A stretch of 38,840 nt of DNA from JAIVHA01 sp965367295 (GTDB taxonomy: Bacteria; Pseudomonadota; Gammaproteobacteria; DSM-19610): assembly GCA_965367295.1 (NCBI GenBank), contig CBDUHN010000034.1, positions 1 through 38,840 of the forward strand, in the 5' to 3' direction. Positions 17,101 to 24,914 of this stretch are shown piece by piece. Below the pieces are notes generated by a model. The model did no database searches, had not been told where the DNA came from, and saw only the letters and a list, made by a program, of their open reading frames with translations. Both the position numbers and the translations under genes were made by a program. The stretch's first letter is position 1; every line of letters begins with the position of its first letter.

Positions 17101-17919
17101 CCGGGCCATCAGCTGCAGGTCCGGCCATTTTGCACTGAAGGCACGCGGCGAACCTTGCGGCAGTTCCACCAGCGCCTGCCAGCGCAATGCATCGAAGGGC
17201 TGCTGCAGCCGTAGCTGCAGGGTGGCCGGTGCCGGCTGTTCGAGCGCGTAATCCAGCTGTAGCCGACGCCAGTCGCCGGTCAGGCGCGCCTTGCCGGACA
17301 ACGTATGGAGAGGTTCGAGTTCGGCCGACCACTGCAGTGCCAGCTGGGTGGAGGCCTGTTCCACCAGCCCGATCTCGCCGCTGGCCTCCAGGCGACCCTG
17401 GGGCAATACCAGCTCCAGGCTACCGAGCTGCAGCCGGTCTGCCTCGCCCTGGGCCACCAGGCGAACGCCATCGAACTGCAGCAGTGGCTGGCCACTGCGC
17501 CGAATCTCCACCGCCCGGATATCCAGGGTGCGAATCCGGATCGCCAGCGGTAGCGAGAAGTTCGGTGTAAATGAGGCGGATTCCGGTTCCGGCCTGGCGA
17601 CCACCGGGCCCAGCTCCGCCGTCACTCCTTCCACCTCCAGCTCGGCAATATCCAGCCGCCCCTGCAACAGGGCCGCCGGTCGCCAGTCCAGATGCAGCCG
17701 GCCAATGCGGTAGAACTGCCCATCGGTGCGGTATTCCAGTTCCTGCAACTGCAGTGGCCCCAGCCAGCTACCCTCGAATCGGGCCACCCGGATCTCCCCC
17801 GGCGCATAGGTGCGCGCCACCGCAAGCGCCAGCTGCAGGCCCAGGCGGGTCGCCAGCAGCAGGTAAAGTGCGGCCACAATCACCAGTAGCAGCACCAGCC
17901 ATTTTCCCCACCGCCTCAC
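14194..17919 (-). CDS. tamB: Translocation and assembly module protein TamB
   Basis: A 1241-residue bridge-like envelope protein of the TamB/DUF490 family, spanning from the inner membrane to the outer-membrane partner TamA. It acts in outer-membrane protein assembly or lipid transport. One N-terminal helix (about residues 6-25, GKWLVLLLVIVAALYLLLAT) is followed by a very long beta-rich, Leu/Gln-rich middle. The conserved C-terminal TamB domain includes DLKIDTGRVLYNDSLLDNPG, VGGQLREPEVTLYSDPALSE, YLLLGRP and the terminal strand VLYTLE. Length is close to E. coli TamB (about 1259). The start is a GTG at 17919 that overlaps the tamA stop (GTGA, 17919-17916), indicating coupled translation with TamA. 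Confidence 0.95.
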   Translation of the reverse strand: MRRWGKWLVLLLVIVAALYLLLATRLGLQLALAVARTYAPGEIRVARFEGSWLGPLQLQELEYRTDGQFYRIGRLHLDWRPAALLQGRLDIAELEVEGVTAELGPVVARPEPESASFTPNFSLPLAIRIRTLDIRAVEIRRSGQPLLQFDGVRLVAQGEADRLQLGSLELVLPQGRLEASGEIGLVEQASTQLALQWSAELEPLHTLSGKARLTGDWRRLQLDYALEQPAPATLQLRLQQPFDALRWQALVELPQGSPRAFSAKWPDLQLMARIEASGDLQGAELQAQLTTDAGADALYPLHVQARVRDQGDGWRLDNARLQQPDTGGELRIAGHGLYGGFSQLNLDWTDLRWPPLPATESATSPAGHLEWSGTPQAYQVQLDTGIQGGGLPATNWQLQGHGDLEQLQFDTLQVAALDGRITGQGALHWAPELRWQVSLAAEGLNPGVLQADWPGKLAAQVQLEGGMRGALLHQQLLLKRLDGTLRGYPVQGQGQLALEGETVRVQKLELRSGTAQLNLDAQLDQRWQGNWQLRIPDLAMLVPAGKGQLQGQGTLSGPREFPRVTARLQGQNLAGGELGLGALEATLDWDAARDGNWQLDLEAQELSSGTLQLASLSAGVEGTARQHRLALQAAGDGIGLQLGMRGRWQEGQWQGQVTQADWSYPLLGQWNLVQAADLSLGPAGDHLALLCWQREQSRLCLQGAGDREQGWDSEVSLAQLPLQWLAFSLPPGHRVDGNLEGRMQAHLQADGRPATGEFELALSPGQVRFGSDADQTLPYRGGQVTGQLAQDRLELALQLALAGTDRVEGGGTLSGLWGPAPRVDLRLQGDIRELALVEAFSDEVEAVQGHLRLDARLLGTLPQPALSGRLNLEQGRLILPVAGLRLEALQLALEASDAAHVDIQGSVRSGPEGQLQVSGTLELPDNGDWRLRLRAQGQQFLAVDIPEYQVRVSPDLRLDARPQQVRLDGEIEVPYARLRPRDFSGAVAPSSDVVRVGEGREPVEQSPWQIFTDVQLRLGEDVQFNGFGLRGFVGGRLALHDEPQRLTTARGVLSVRDGRYKAYGQDLKIDTGRVLYNDSLLDNPGLDIKAARHVGEITAGIRVGGQLREPEVTLYSDPALSESDTLSYLLLGRPVQQASGSEGAALMQAASAAGLGGSERLAAQIGERFGLDEVEIGGGDSFDEAALLVGKYLSPRLYVQYSVGLLEPISTFRARYEMSRRWTLQTETGTESGADVLYTLE

Positions 17920-19655
17920 AGATCCGGCCCCACGGTCAGGTGCAGCCGCCAGGGCTTGCTGTCTTCACTGATGGCGTTGGCGAAATCCACCCGTACCAGG
18001 CCGATGGGGGTCTCCCAGCGCAGGCCGAAGCCCACCCCCTGCTTGAGGGGGTCACCAAGGGTGTCGACGGCGTTGCCGGTGTCGAAGAACAGTGCGGCGC
18101 GCCAGTTGCCCTGAATGTGCCGTTCCAGTTCCACGCTGCCCACCACCAGGTAACGCCCGCCGATGATGTCGCCACTGGCATCGCTGGGGCCGAGATGGCG
18201 ATAGTCGTAGCCGCGCACACTCTGGTCACCACCGGCGAAAAAGCGTAGTCCGGGCGGCAGGGCGTCGAAATCGTCCGTGTGGATGACACCGAAACTGCCG
18301 CGGCCGAGCAGGCGGGTGCGTTCGCCGAAGGACCGGATCAGCTTGGCGTCCACCTGCGCCTGCACGAAACTGGTATCGGACAGCAGGCCCTCCTGCGCCC
18401 CCTTGAGGTCCAGCTGCAGGCGTGCGCCTTTTTCCGCCACCAGCCGATCACGGCCCCAGATCCGCTGCAGGTTGATGCCGGGCATGAGCAGGGCCGTGTC
18501 ACCGTCGGTCAGCCCGATCTCGAAATCCTCCTGCTGGTAGGTCAGCGACAGCACCCGCCGCCAGCGCCCCTGCAGGGTGCTGATGCTCACCCCCACCTGC
18601 TTCTTCTGGCTTTCTGCATCATCGACCTGCTCGCTGCCGATGAGGCTGTTGAATTCGAGGAAGTCGGTACGCGGGCGTGCCAGCGGGATCCGGTAGCGGC
18701 CGGTATAGCTCTCCTGGATCTCCGACACCCGGTATTCCAGCTGCAAAAAATGACCGGCCCGGTTCAGTCGCCGGTTGGCCCAGCCCAGCCGGCCACGGGC
18801 GCCGGTATCGGTACCGAAACCCAGGCCGGCGGTATATTTGTTCGGTCGGCGCGGAGTCAGCTCCACCGCCACCGGAATGCGCCGGCCGGCGGCCTGATCG
18901 CGCTCCGCCTGCACCTGCACCTGGGCGAAGTAGTCACTGTCCTCCAGGGCACGCTGCAGATCCAGCAACTGTCGTGATGCGTAGTCCGCCCCCGGGGCAA
19001 ACTGCACATAGGCCTGCAGCAGGTCAGTGTTGAGATCGGCGCCCGAAAAACTCACGGCGCCAAATTCATAGCGAATGCCCGTGGCCAGCACCAGCACCAC
19101 CCGCGCCTCGGCGCGTCCGGCATCCACCTCCAGCCGGTGGACGCTGTAATGGGCATCGAGATAACCCTGCGCCAGCGCCTGCTGCAACAGGCTGCGCTTG
19201 GCGTCCTCGTAGCGGGCATGCAGCAGCGGTTCCCCCTCCCGCAGCGCGATGGCACCCGCCGCGGCCTGCAGTGCCAGATCGCCCGCACCCTCCTCCTGCA
19301 GACGCAGGTCTACATCCGTGATACGGGTCTGGGGACCGGGATCGATGCGATAGTGCGCCAGCCAGCCGCTGGCCTCCTGCTGCAGTGAGCCCTGCACCTG
19401 CACACCGTAGAAGCCAAAGGGTTCGAGGGCGGTGCGAATCTCGGCCTCGGCACGCTCGTGATAGCGGCGCATGCGGAACGGGGTGAGGGACTCGCTCTGG
19501 CGCTGCTGTTCGATGGTCAGCAGGGCCCGCACGTTGGCCAGCGCCTCGCCTTCCAGGCCCTCGATCACCACTCGCAGATGCGACGTCTGCGCGGCCACCA
19601 CGGTGGTAACCAGGCACAGCACCCCCAGCATCATTGCCCGCACCACCCGATACAC
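17916..19655 (-). CDS. tamA: Outer-membrane translocation and assembly protein TamA
   Basis: An Omp85-family outer-membrane barrel of 579 residues, partner of TamB. The signal peptide is within residues 1-22 (MMLGVLCLVTTVVAAQ core). Three POTRA-like domains follow (LRVVIEGLEGEALANVRALL; ITDVDLRL; GIRYEFGAVSFSG). The C-terminal 16-strand barrel contains the Omp85 lid motif FFAGGDQSVRGYDYR (VRGY) and ends GLVRVDFANAISEDSKPWRLHLTVGPDL, with the final beta-signal strand. The start is GTG at 19655 with GGGAGGGG just upstream; internal ATGs at 19634/19631 would still leave a signal peptide. It is the first gene of the tamA-tamB unit and is divergent from trmB. Confidence 0.95.
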   Translation of the reverse strand: MYRVVRAMMLGVLCLVTTVVAAQTSHLRVVIEGLEGEALANVRALLTIEQQRQSESLTPFRMRRYHERAEAEIRTALEPFGFYGVQVQGSLQQEASGWLAHYRIDPGPQTRITDVDLRLQEEGAGDLALQAAAGAIALREGEPLLHARYEDAKRSLLQQALAQGYLDAHYSVHRLEVDAGRAEARVVLVLATGIRYEFGAVSFSGADLNTDLLQAYVQFAPGADYASRQLLDLQRALEDSDYFAQVQVQAERDQAAGRRIPVAVELTPRRPNKYTAGLGFGTDTGARGRLGWANRRLNRAGHFLQLEYRVSEIQESYTGRYRIPLARPRTDFLEFNSLIGSEQVDDAESQKKQVGVSISTLQGRWRRVLSLTYQQEDFEIGLTDGDTALLMPGINLQRIWGRDRLVAEKGARLQLDLKGAQEGLLSDTSFVQAQVDAKLIRSFGERTRLLGRGSFGVIHTDDFDALPPGLRFFAGGDQSVRGYDYRHLGPSDASGDIIGGRYLVVGSVELERHIQGNWRAALFFDTGNAVDTLGDPLKQGVGFGLRWETPIGLVRVDFANAISEDSKPWRLHLTVGPDL

Positions 19656-19804
19656 TATTCCCCTCCCTTACGCCCACCACTGACCGCTATGCTAAAGACC
19701 CGCGCGGCCGCGCAACAGTCTCTTGTGCCGCCTCCGAAAAAAACCCGCCAGGGGGCGCAAATCTTTTACAATGCCGGGCCATCGCCCTGACACCCGAACC
19801 GACC

Positions 19805-20485
19805 GTGACCGACCATCCCCTGCGCCGTATCCGCTCCTTTGTCCGCCGTGAAGGCCGCCTCACCACGGGTCAGCAACGCGCCCTCGACCAGCTCTGGCCA
19901 CTATACGGCATCGAGCCGGACCAGCCGCTGGAACTGGCGGCAATCTTCGGCCGCCAGGCACCCTGCACCCTGGAAATCGGCTTTGGCAACGGCGCCAGTC
20001 TGGCGGCCATGGCGGAGGCGGCGCCGGAACAGGATTTCATTGGCGTCGAGGTGCACCGTCCCGGCGTTGGCCACCTGCTGCAGGAGATCGAGTCCCGCCA
20101 GCTGCACAACCTGCGTGTCCTGTGCACCGATGCCGTCGAGGTGCTGGAGCGGCAGATCCCCGACGCCAGCCTGCACCGGGTGCTGCTGTTCTTCCCCGAC
20201 CCCTGGCACAAGAAAAAGCACCACAAGCGCCGTATCCTGCAACGCCACTTCATCGATCTGCTGGCGCGGCGGCTGCAGCCCGGCGGCCGCTTCCATATGG
20301 CCACCGACTGGCAGGACTATGCCGAGCACATGCTGGCGGAAATGGAGCAGGCCACCGCGTTCCGCAACACGGCGGGAGCCGGGCAGTACGCCGTGCAACC
20401 CGCCTACCGCCCCACCACCAAGTTCGAGCGCCGGGGTCGACGGCTCGGTCACGGCGTATGGGACCTGGTATACGAACGAATCTAG
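19805..20485 (+). CDS. trmB: tRNA (guanine-N7-)-methyltransferase TrmB
   Basis: Class I SAM methyltransferase that makes m7G46 in tRNA variable loops. The 226-residue frame contains SAM motif I TLEIGFGNGASLAAMA, FIGVEVHRPGVG (acidic ribose-binding residue) and the catalytic/tRNA-binding FFPDPWHKKKHHKRR signature. The C-terminal PTTKFERRGRRLGHGVWDL is typical of TrmB. The start is taken as GTG at 19805, which gives the usual family length (E. coli 239). The Shine-Dalgarno is weak, and the upstream extension to 19634 overlaps tamA on the other strand and is not family-like. It is divergent from tamA across about 150 bp and is followed by prk. Confidence 0.93.
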   Translation: MTDHPLRRIRSFVRREGRLTTGQQRALDQLWPLYGIEPDQPLELAAIFGRQAPCTLEIGFGNGASLAAMAEAAPEQDFIGVEVHRPGVGHLLQEIESRQLHNLRVLCTDAVEVLERQIPDASLHRVLLFFPDPWHKKKHHKRRILQRHFIDLLARRLQPGGRFHMATDWQDYAEHMLAEMEQATAFRNTAGAGQYAVQPAYRPTTKFERRGRRLGHGVWDLVYERI

Positions 20486-20520
20486 CCCCGCAGCAGGCAC
20501 CGACTGCAATACACATCTAA

Positions 20521-20534
20521 TTGATTATTATTAA
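20521..20534. promoter_or_regulatory. FNR/DNR-type palindrome upstream of prk (putative)
   Basis: TTGATtattATTAA matches 9 of 10 positions of TTGAT-N4-ATCAA. It lies in an AT-rich island (20515-20540) within the 269-bp gap before prk. The distance to the best -10 candidate (TGCTAGCAT, 20602-20610) places it near -89, not at a classic activating position, so chance AT-richness is a real alternative. Confidence 0.3.
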
Positions 20535-20601
20535 CAATACTGGACTCAACAGCATCTGGACCCGGCACCGGTGCGGCGCAGATGAAGGCCCCCGGTATTT
20601 G

Positions 20602-20610
20602 TGCTAGCAT
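20602..20610 (+). promoter_or_regulatory. Extended -10 promoter element for prk (putative)
   Basis: TGCTAGCAT (TGn plus TAGCAT) is an extended -10 without an evident -35. It would give a leader of roughly 140 nt before the prk start at 20755, where GAGGAGA at 20743 is a strong ribosome-binding site. Confidence 0.3.
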
Positions 20611-20754
20611 GCGCGACTTTTCCGCCCGGTGATTTTTGGCGCCTAATCGGGCCAGCGGGGCCGCACCGGCCCTCAACAGAATTGCACGCGGAAGCGCGGC
20701 GAACTGCGCTACGCGATCAGGCTTTACCAGCTTTGAGATATTGAGGAGAAATCC

Positions 20755-21627
20755 ATGTCCAAGAAACACCCGATCGTTGCGGTCACCGGTTCTTCCGGCG
20801 CCGGCACCACCACTGTCAAGCGTGCCTTTGAGCACATTTTCCGCCGCGAGGGCATCAACCCCCTGGTGATCGAAGGCGACAGCTTCCACCGTTACGACCG
20901 CGCCGCCATGAAAGAGGCGATGAAAAAGGCCGAAGCAGAAAACAACATGAACTTCAGCCATTTTGGCCCCGAAGCCAATGTATTCGACAAGCTGGAAGAG
21001 GTCTTCAAGTCCTACGGCAACACCGGTGCCTGCAAACGCCGTTACTACCTGCACAGCGAGGAAGAGGCCAAGCCCTACGGCCAGAAACCCGGTGAATTCA
21101 CCCCCTGGGAAGACCTGCCGGCCGGCACCGACCTGCTGTTCTATGAAGGTCTGCACGGCGGCGTGGTCACCGCCGATGCCAACGTTGCCCAGCACGTGGA
21201 CCTGCTGATCGGCGTGGTGCCCATCGTCAACCTGGAATGGATCCAGAAGATCCACCGCGATGGCGCCGAGCGCGGCTATTCCGCCGAGGCGATCGTGGAC
21301 ACCATCCTGCGCCGCATGCACGACTACGTGCATTACATCACCCCGCAGTTCTCGCGCACCGACATCAACTTCCAGCGCGTGCCCACGGTGGACACCTCCA
21401 ACCCCTTCATTGCCCGTGACATCCCGACTCCGGATGAATCCTTCGTGGTAATCCGCTTCCGTGATCCCAAGAAGCTGAACGTGGATTTCCCCTACATCCT
21501 CAGCATGCTGGAAGGCTCCTTCATGTCACGCCGCAACAGCATCGTGGTACCGGGTGGCAAGATGGGTTTTGCCATGGAAATCATCCTGGCCCCCATCATC
21601 GAGGACATGCTCGCCGCACGCGGCTGA
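20755..21627 (+). CDS. prk: Phosphoribulokinase
   Basis: Phosphorylates ribulose 5-phosphate to ribulose 1,5-bisphosphate, the committed Calvin-cycle step before RuBisCO. The 290-residue length and sequence match the proteobacterial class I (octameric, NADH-activated) enzyme, also called CbbP. The Walker A-like loop TGSSGAGTTT lies at residues 11-20. IEGDSFHRYDR supplies the catalytic Asp, and FYEGLHGG and VVPIVNLEWIQKIHRD are family signatures. The start ATG has GAGGAG 7 bp upstream. No RuBisCO, CbbR or other Calvin gene is adjacent, so prk stands alone here. It is the strongest single indication that the organism is an autotroph. Confidence 0.96.
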   Translation: MSKKHPIVAVTGSSGAGTTTVKRAFEHIFRREGINPLVIEGDSFHRYDRAAMKEAMKKAEAENNMNFSHFGPEANVFDKLEEVFKSYGNTGACKRRYYLHSEEEAKPYGQKPGEFTPWEDLPAGTDLLFYEGLHGGVVTADANVAQHVDLLIGVVPIVNLEWIQKIHRDGAERGYSAEAIVDTILRRMHDYVHYITPQFSRTDINFQRVPTVDTSNPFIARDIPTPDESFVVIRFRDPKKLNVDFPYILSMLEGSFMSRRNSIVVPGGKMGFAMEIILAPIIEDMLAARG

Positions 21628-21635
21628 TCCCGTCC

Positions 21636-21659
21636 GCCCCCGGCCCGCGCGCCGGGGGC
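21636..21659 (+). terminator. Strong GC hairpin downstream of prk
   Basis: GCCCCCGGC (21636-21644) pairs perfectly with GCCGGGGGC (21651-21659) across a 6-base loop, 9 bp after the prk stop. There is no T-run after it, so it may act as a 3' stabiliser or a weak terminator. Confidence 0.45.
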
Positions 21660-21771
21660 ATCCCCACTCCCCCTCGCAAACTCTCCCCCACCCCGTCCGA
21701 TCGCCTCTGGCCTCCCGCCGTCCCTGGGGTATACTCTTAGCGTTTACAGCCATCACGCGGGTTGCTCTGCC

Positions 21772-22923
21772 ATGAGCCAGCGTATCCAACCAGTGTCTGA
21801 CACGGATGCCTTTCTGCTTGGCCACGCCGAATCCCCCGACTGGGAAAAGGCTGCGGAACAATGCCTGCAGCAGATTGGCTATATCCCGCCCTCCGCCAAC
21901 CTCGGCTTTCTCTATGTCACCGATGCCTATGCCCGCCTGATGGGCGTCATCCTGGAACACCTGCGTGACGAGACCGGTATCCAGCACTGGGTGGGCACCG
22001 TCGGCATGGCCATCTGCGCCAGCGGCAAGGAGTATTACGACACCGCGGCCATGGCGGCCCTGATCACCAACGTGCCCCGGGATGCCTTCCGCATCCTGCC
22101 CAGCATGGAACGCCATCAGGAAATCCAGCTCGACAGCCTCGCACCCTGGCTACAGCAGTCCGAAAACCATCTCGCCATCATTCACGGCGACCCGCGCAAC
22201 GCCGAGATCCCGGAACTCATCGAGCAACTCGCCGAGCAGCTGCCCGGCGGCTTTGTGGTGGGTGGCCTCAGTTCCTCGCGCTCCGAATATCCTCAGGTAG
22301 CCGAGTACCTGACCGGTGGCGGCATTTCCGGCGTGGTGTTCAACAGCAACGCACCGGTGGCCACCGCCCTGTCGCAGGGCTGCAGCCCCATCGCCGACAA
22401 ACACGTCATCACCGCCTGCCAACGCAATGTACTGATCGAACTGGATGATCGGCCGGCACTGGAGGTATTCAACGAGGATATCGGCGAGATCCTCGCCCGT
22501 GATGTCAATCGCGCCGCGGGCTATATCTTCGCCGGCCTGCCGATTCCCGGCTCCGACACCGGCGATTACCTGGTGCGCAACCTGGTGGGGATCGACCCGG
22601 AACAGAAACTGCTCGCCATCGGTGATCTGGTGGAAAAAGGCCAGACCGTGCAGTTCTGCCGCCGCGACGGCAAGGCCGCCTGGGAAGACCTGCGGCGCAT
22701 GCTGCACCAGCTCAAGCATCGCCTGCGCGGCCAGGCGCCGAAGGGCGGCGTCTACTACTCCTGCCTGGGCCGCGGCAAGGAATTGTTCGGTGACGATTCG
22801 GAAGAACTGCGTACCATTCGCCAGGAACTGGGAGACTTTCCCCTGGTGGGCTTTTTCGCCAACGGCGAGATTTCCTATAACCGGCTCTACGGGTATACCG
22901 GGGTGCTGACCCTGTTCCTGTAA
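21772..22923 (+). CDS. FIST N/C domain signal-sensing protein
   Basis: A 383-residue cytoplasmic protein with the FIST_N domain (about residues 35-215, containing GFLYVTDAYARLMGVILEHL and GTVGMAICASGKEYYDTAA) followed by FIST_C (about 220-370). The end carries GGVYYSCLGRGKELFG and FPLVGFFANGEISYNRLYGYTGVLTLF, the FIST_C signature. FIST domains are predicted small-ligand (possibly amino-acid) sensors, usually fused to or beside kinases, methyl-accepting proteins or GGDEF proteins. Here it is a stand-alone protein with no output domain. A lone -10-like TATACT occurs at 21730. Its partner cannot be inferred from the neighbours. Confidence 0.88.
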   Translation: MSQRIQPVSDTDAFLLGHAESPDWEKAAEQCLQQIGYIPPSANLGFLYVTDAYARLMGVILEHLRDETGIQHWVGTVGMAICASGKEYYDTAAMAALITNVPRDAFRILPSMERHQEIQLDSLAPWLQQSENHLAIIHGDPRNAEIPELIEQLAEQLPGGFVVGGLSSSRSEYPQVAEYLTGGGISGVVFNSNAPVATALSQGCSPIADKHVITACQRNVLIELDDRPALEVFNEDIGEILARDVNRAAGYIFAGLPIPGSDTGDYLVRNLVGIDPEQKLLAIGDLVEKGQTVQFCRRDGKAAWEDLRRMLHQLKHRLRGQAPKGGVYYSCLGRGKELFGDDSEELRTIRQELGDFPLVGFFANGEISYNRLYGYTGVLTLFL

Positions 22924-22925
22924 TG

Positions 22926-22959
22926 GTTGCAGTCCATCACGGCAAGCCTATACTTGCCG
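22926..22959 (+). promoter_or_regulatory. Candidate promoter with palindrome over the -10
   Basis: TTGCAG at 22927-22932 and TATACT at 22949-22954 are 16 bp apart. The -10 sits inside the perfect inverted repeat CGGCAAG (22940-22946)/CTTGCCG (22953-22959). A repressor site over the promoter, or simply a transcript hairpin after the FIST gene, are both possible. It precedes the 63-residue gene at 23025. Confidence 0.35.
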
Positions 22960-23024
22960 CGCAAGCCCAGGGATACCCGTATGCAGGACAGGGCTCATGC
23001 CACAGATGTTCAGGAGGTGTGGCC

Positions 23025-23216
23025 ATGATCATCACCACCCGCGACCCCGTCACCGGTCGCAGCATTACCGACCCGGAAACCCACCCCTTTACCATCGAAG
23101 GCGAGGGCCCGGCCGCACTGAAAATCTTCTTTGAATCCGAGGCTACCAAGCAGGCCTATCTCGACGCCCAATGGGACAGCGCCTGGGACGAGGATTTCGA
23201 TTCCCACCCTGACTGA
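23025..23216 (+). CDS. Short acidic hypothetical protein (63 aa)
   Basis: Not recognised as a named family. The frame begins MIITTRDPVTGRSITDPETH and ends in the strongly acidic tail WDEDFDSHPD. A consensus AGGAGG at 23012 lies 7 bp before the ATG, so translation is well supported. The composition (compact N-terminal strands, FFESEATKQAYLDA helix, acidic C-terminus) suggests a small soluble protein, not membrane-bound. It lies 101 bp after the FIST gene with its own possible promoter. No function is proposed. Confidence 0.7.
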   Translation: MIITTRDPVTGRSITDPETHPFTIEGEGPAALKIFFESEATKQAYLDAQWDSAWDEDFDSHPD

Positions 23217-23280
23217 AGCGGTGGCATCACATCCATGCAGCCGTTGGCGGCATCCATTGCTTGCTGAATAATGTCCCTGC

Positions 23281-24318
23281 ATGGATACCCTAACCCACGC
23301 CCTGAGCGGCGCATTGCTGGCACGCGCCACCCACACCGCCCGCCAGCAGCTATCGCCCGCGACCCGGGTAGTGATCGGTGCCCTCGCCTGCGCGTTTCCG
23401 GACAGTGATTTCGTGCTGCGCTGGGTGGATATCCTGTATTACTTCAACTGGCATCGCGGCGTCACCCATTCCCTGGTGCTGCTGCCGCTCTGGGCGGGCG
23501 CCGGCGCACTGCTGCTGCATTATGTGTCACGCCACCGCTGGCCGTTGGGGGAATTGTTCCGTCTGCTGCTGCTCACCATCGGACTGCACATACTCGGCGA
23601 CCTGATCACCGCCTATGGCACCCGCATCTGGATGCCACTGTCCACGGCTCGCGTCGGCTGGGACACCACCTTCATTATCGACCTGGTCTTCACCGGCATT
23701 ATCGTGGCCGGCCTGCTGGCGTCCTGGCTTACCCATAGCACCACTGCGGCCCGTATTGGCTGCATAGCGCTGGTTGCCTATGTCGGACTGCAGGCCCTGC
23801 TGCACCAGCATGCGCTGCAGATCGCCCAGGACTATGCCACCCGGCGACACCTGGATGCCAAACGGGTCGTGGCCCTGCCACAGCCCCTGTCGGCGCTGAA
23901 CTGGAAACTGCTCGTCGAGGAGGATGGCCAGTACCATACCGCCTATCTGCGCATCAAAGGCGAATCGAACGTGCCGGACTGGCTGACCTGGCTGCAGCCG
24001 GTGGCACACCAGTACCGGGAGGAAGCACAGCTGCGCTGGAAAACCGTCCACCGCCTGGGAAATACCGAATCGGCGCTGGTGCAGCAGGTCTGGCGACAGG
24101 ATGCGCTGGCCGAGTACCGCCGCTTTGCAGAGTTCCCGCGCCTCTATCGTATCGACCGTAACCCGGAACAACTCTGCGTGTGGTTCACCGATGAACGCTT
24201 CGTCCTGCCCGGCCTGACCCCGCCGTTTCGTTTCGGGCTGTGTCGCCAGGGCACGGCAGGCGACTGGCAACTGCGCCAGCTACCGCGGGTACTGGGTACC
24301 GAAGCGGGAACTACATGA
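23281..24318 (+). CDS. YdjM/LexA-regulated-type membrane-bound metal-dependent hydrolase
   Basis: A 345-residue inner-membrane protein of the YdjM/DUF457 family, annotated as metal-dependent hydrolases on the basis of conserved histidines and aspartates. The opening MDTLTHALSGALLARA and HRGVTHSLVLLPLW hold the conserved His pairs; PDSDFVLRW supplies acidic residues, and LHILGDLITAYGT a third cluster. About four membrane helices occupy residues 25-180 and a soluble C-terminal domain follows. The true substrate is unknown. The ATG at 23281 lacks an obvious ribosome-binding site but is the family start. Its 3' end overlaps the convergent DsrE-like gene by 8 bp. Confidence 0.85.
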   Translation: MDTLTHALSGALLARATHTARQQLSPATRVVIGALACAFPDSDFVLRWVDILYYFNWHRGVTHSLVLLPLWAGAGALLLHYVSRHRWPLGELFRLLLLTIGLHILGDLITAYGTRIWMPLSTARVGWDTTFIIDLVFTGIIVAGLLASWLTHSTTAARIGCIALVAYVGLQALLHQHALQIAQDYATRRHLDAKRVVALPQPLSALNWKLLVEEDGQYHTAYLRIKGESNVPDWLTWLQPVAHQYREEAQLRWKTVHRLGNTESALVQQVWRQDALAEYRRFAEFPRLYRIDRNPEQLCVWFTDERFVLPGLTPPFRFGLCRQGTAGDWQLRQLPRVLGTEAGTT

Positions 24319-24823
24319 CAACGTAGGTTTCCATGCGCAGACGATCCACTTCCGCGGGGCCAAAGGGCACCAGCTCGATGAACGGCGGAATTTCTGCAGC
24401 CTCGATACCCAGGGTTTGCATCTGCGCCTTGCACATCTTGATATCGACGAGCTCAAAGGCAGACAGTTTGGCCGCCAGATCCACCAGGTCGCGATACTCG
24501 GCATAGTTACGGGTGGCAAAGAAAGCCACTTCCGGCCCGTGCAACACCAGCGTGATCCGCTCCGGGCGGTCCTCCGCAGCGCCCTGCGACAATCCCTCCA
24601 TCCGCCGCAGTACCAGTTCCAGTTCCTCACGGGTGTGGACATTGATATCGAACACCACACCGGGTGCCCCTGCCCAGGGCGGCTCCACCACTTCCCCGCC
24701 AGTGCGAATGGCCTGGGCAGCTCCCGCCCCCGCCGACTCCTCGTCCCTCGGAAAGCCCGCCAGCACGAGCAACCCCACCAGCAATGCGCCGACGGGGAAC
24801 AACCACAGGAAGGTTCGTGACAT
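24311..24823 (-). CDS. Membrane-anchored DsrE/DsrF-like family protein
   Basis: A 170-residue protein with an N-terminal hydrophobic segment (residues 5-24, FLWLFPVGALLVGLLVLAGF), a Gly/Ala linker and a DsrE-like alpha/beta domain from about residue 55 (VVFDINVHTREELELVLRRM). The domain contains ITLVLHGPEVAFF and the conserved single cysteine C131 in ELVDIKMCKAQMQTLGI, the position of the active-site-like cysteine in COG1416 proteins. The relatives DsrE/DsrF/TusBCD are cytoplasmic sulfur-transfer proteins. Here the anchor would place the domain in the periplasm, so a cytoplasmic relay is unlikely. The ATG at 24823 was chosen over an upstream TTG. It is divergent from ctaA across about 90 bp. 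Confidence 0.75.
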   Translation of the reverse strand: MSRTFLWLFPVGALLVGLLVLAGFPRDEESAGAGAAQAIRTGGEVVEPPWAGAPGVVFDINVHTREELELVLRRMEGLSQGAAEDRPERITLVLHGPEVAFFATRNYAEYRDLVDLAAKLSAFELVDIKMCKAQMQTLGIEAAEIPPFIELVPFGPAEVDRLRMETYVVM

Positions 24824-24914
24824 AGCCAAATCCGTTTTATGGGTACAGGGAATAGTTTGATGGTACCCGCATTGTGCCGGGAAGCCAGCTCTGAGAACCT
24901 AGGGACCCGTACCC

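Noticed and set aside
21554..21775. Small plus-strand frame past the prk end
   Set aside because: Out of frame within prk and through a GC hairpin; no RBS.
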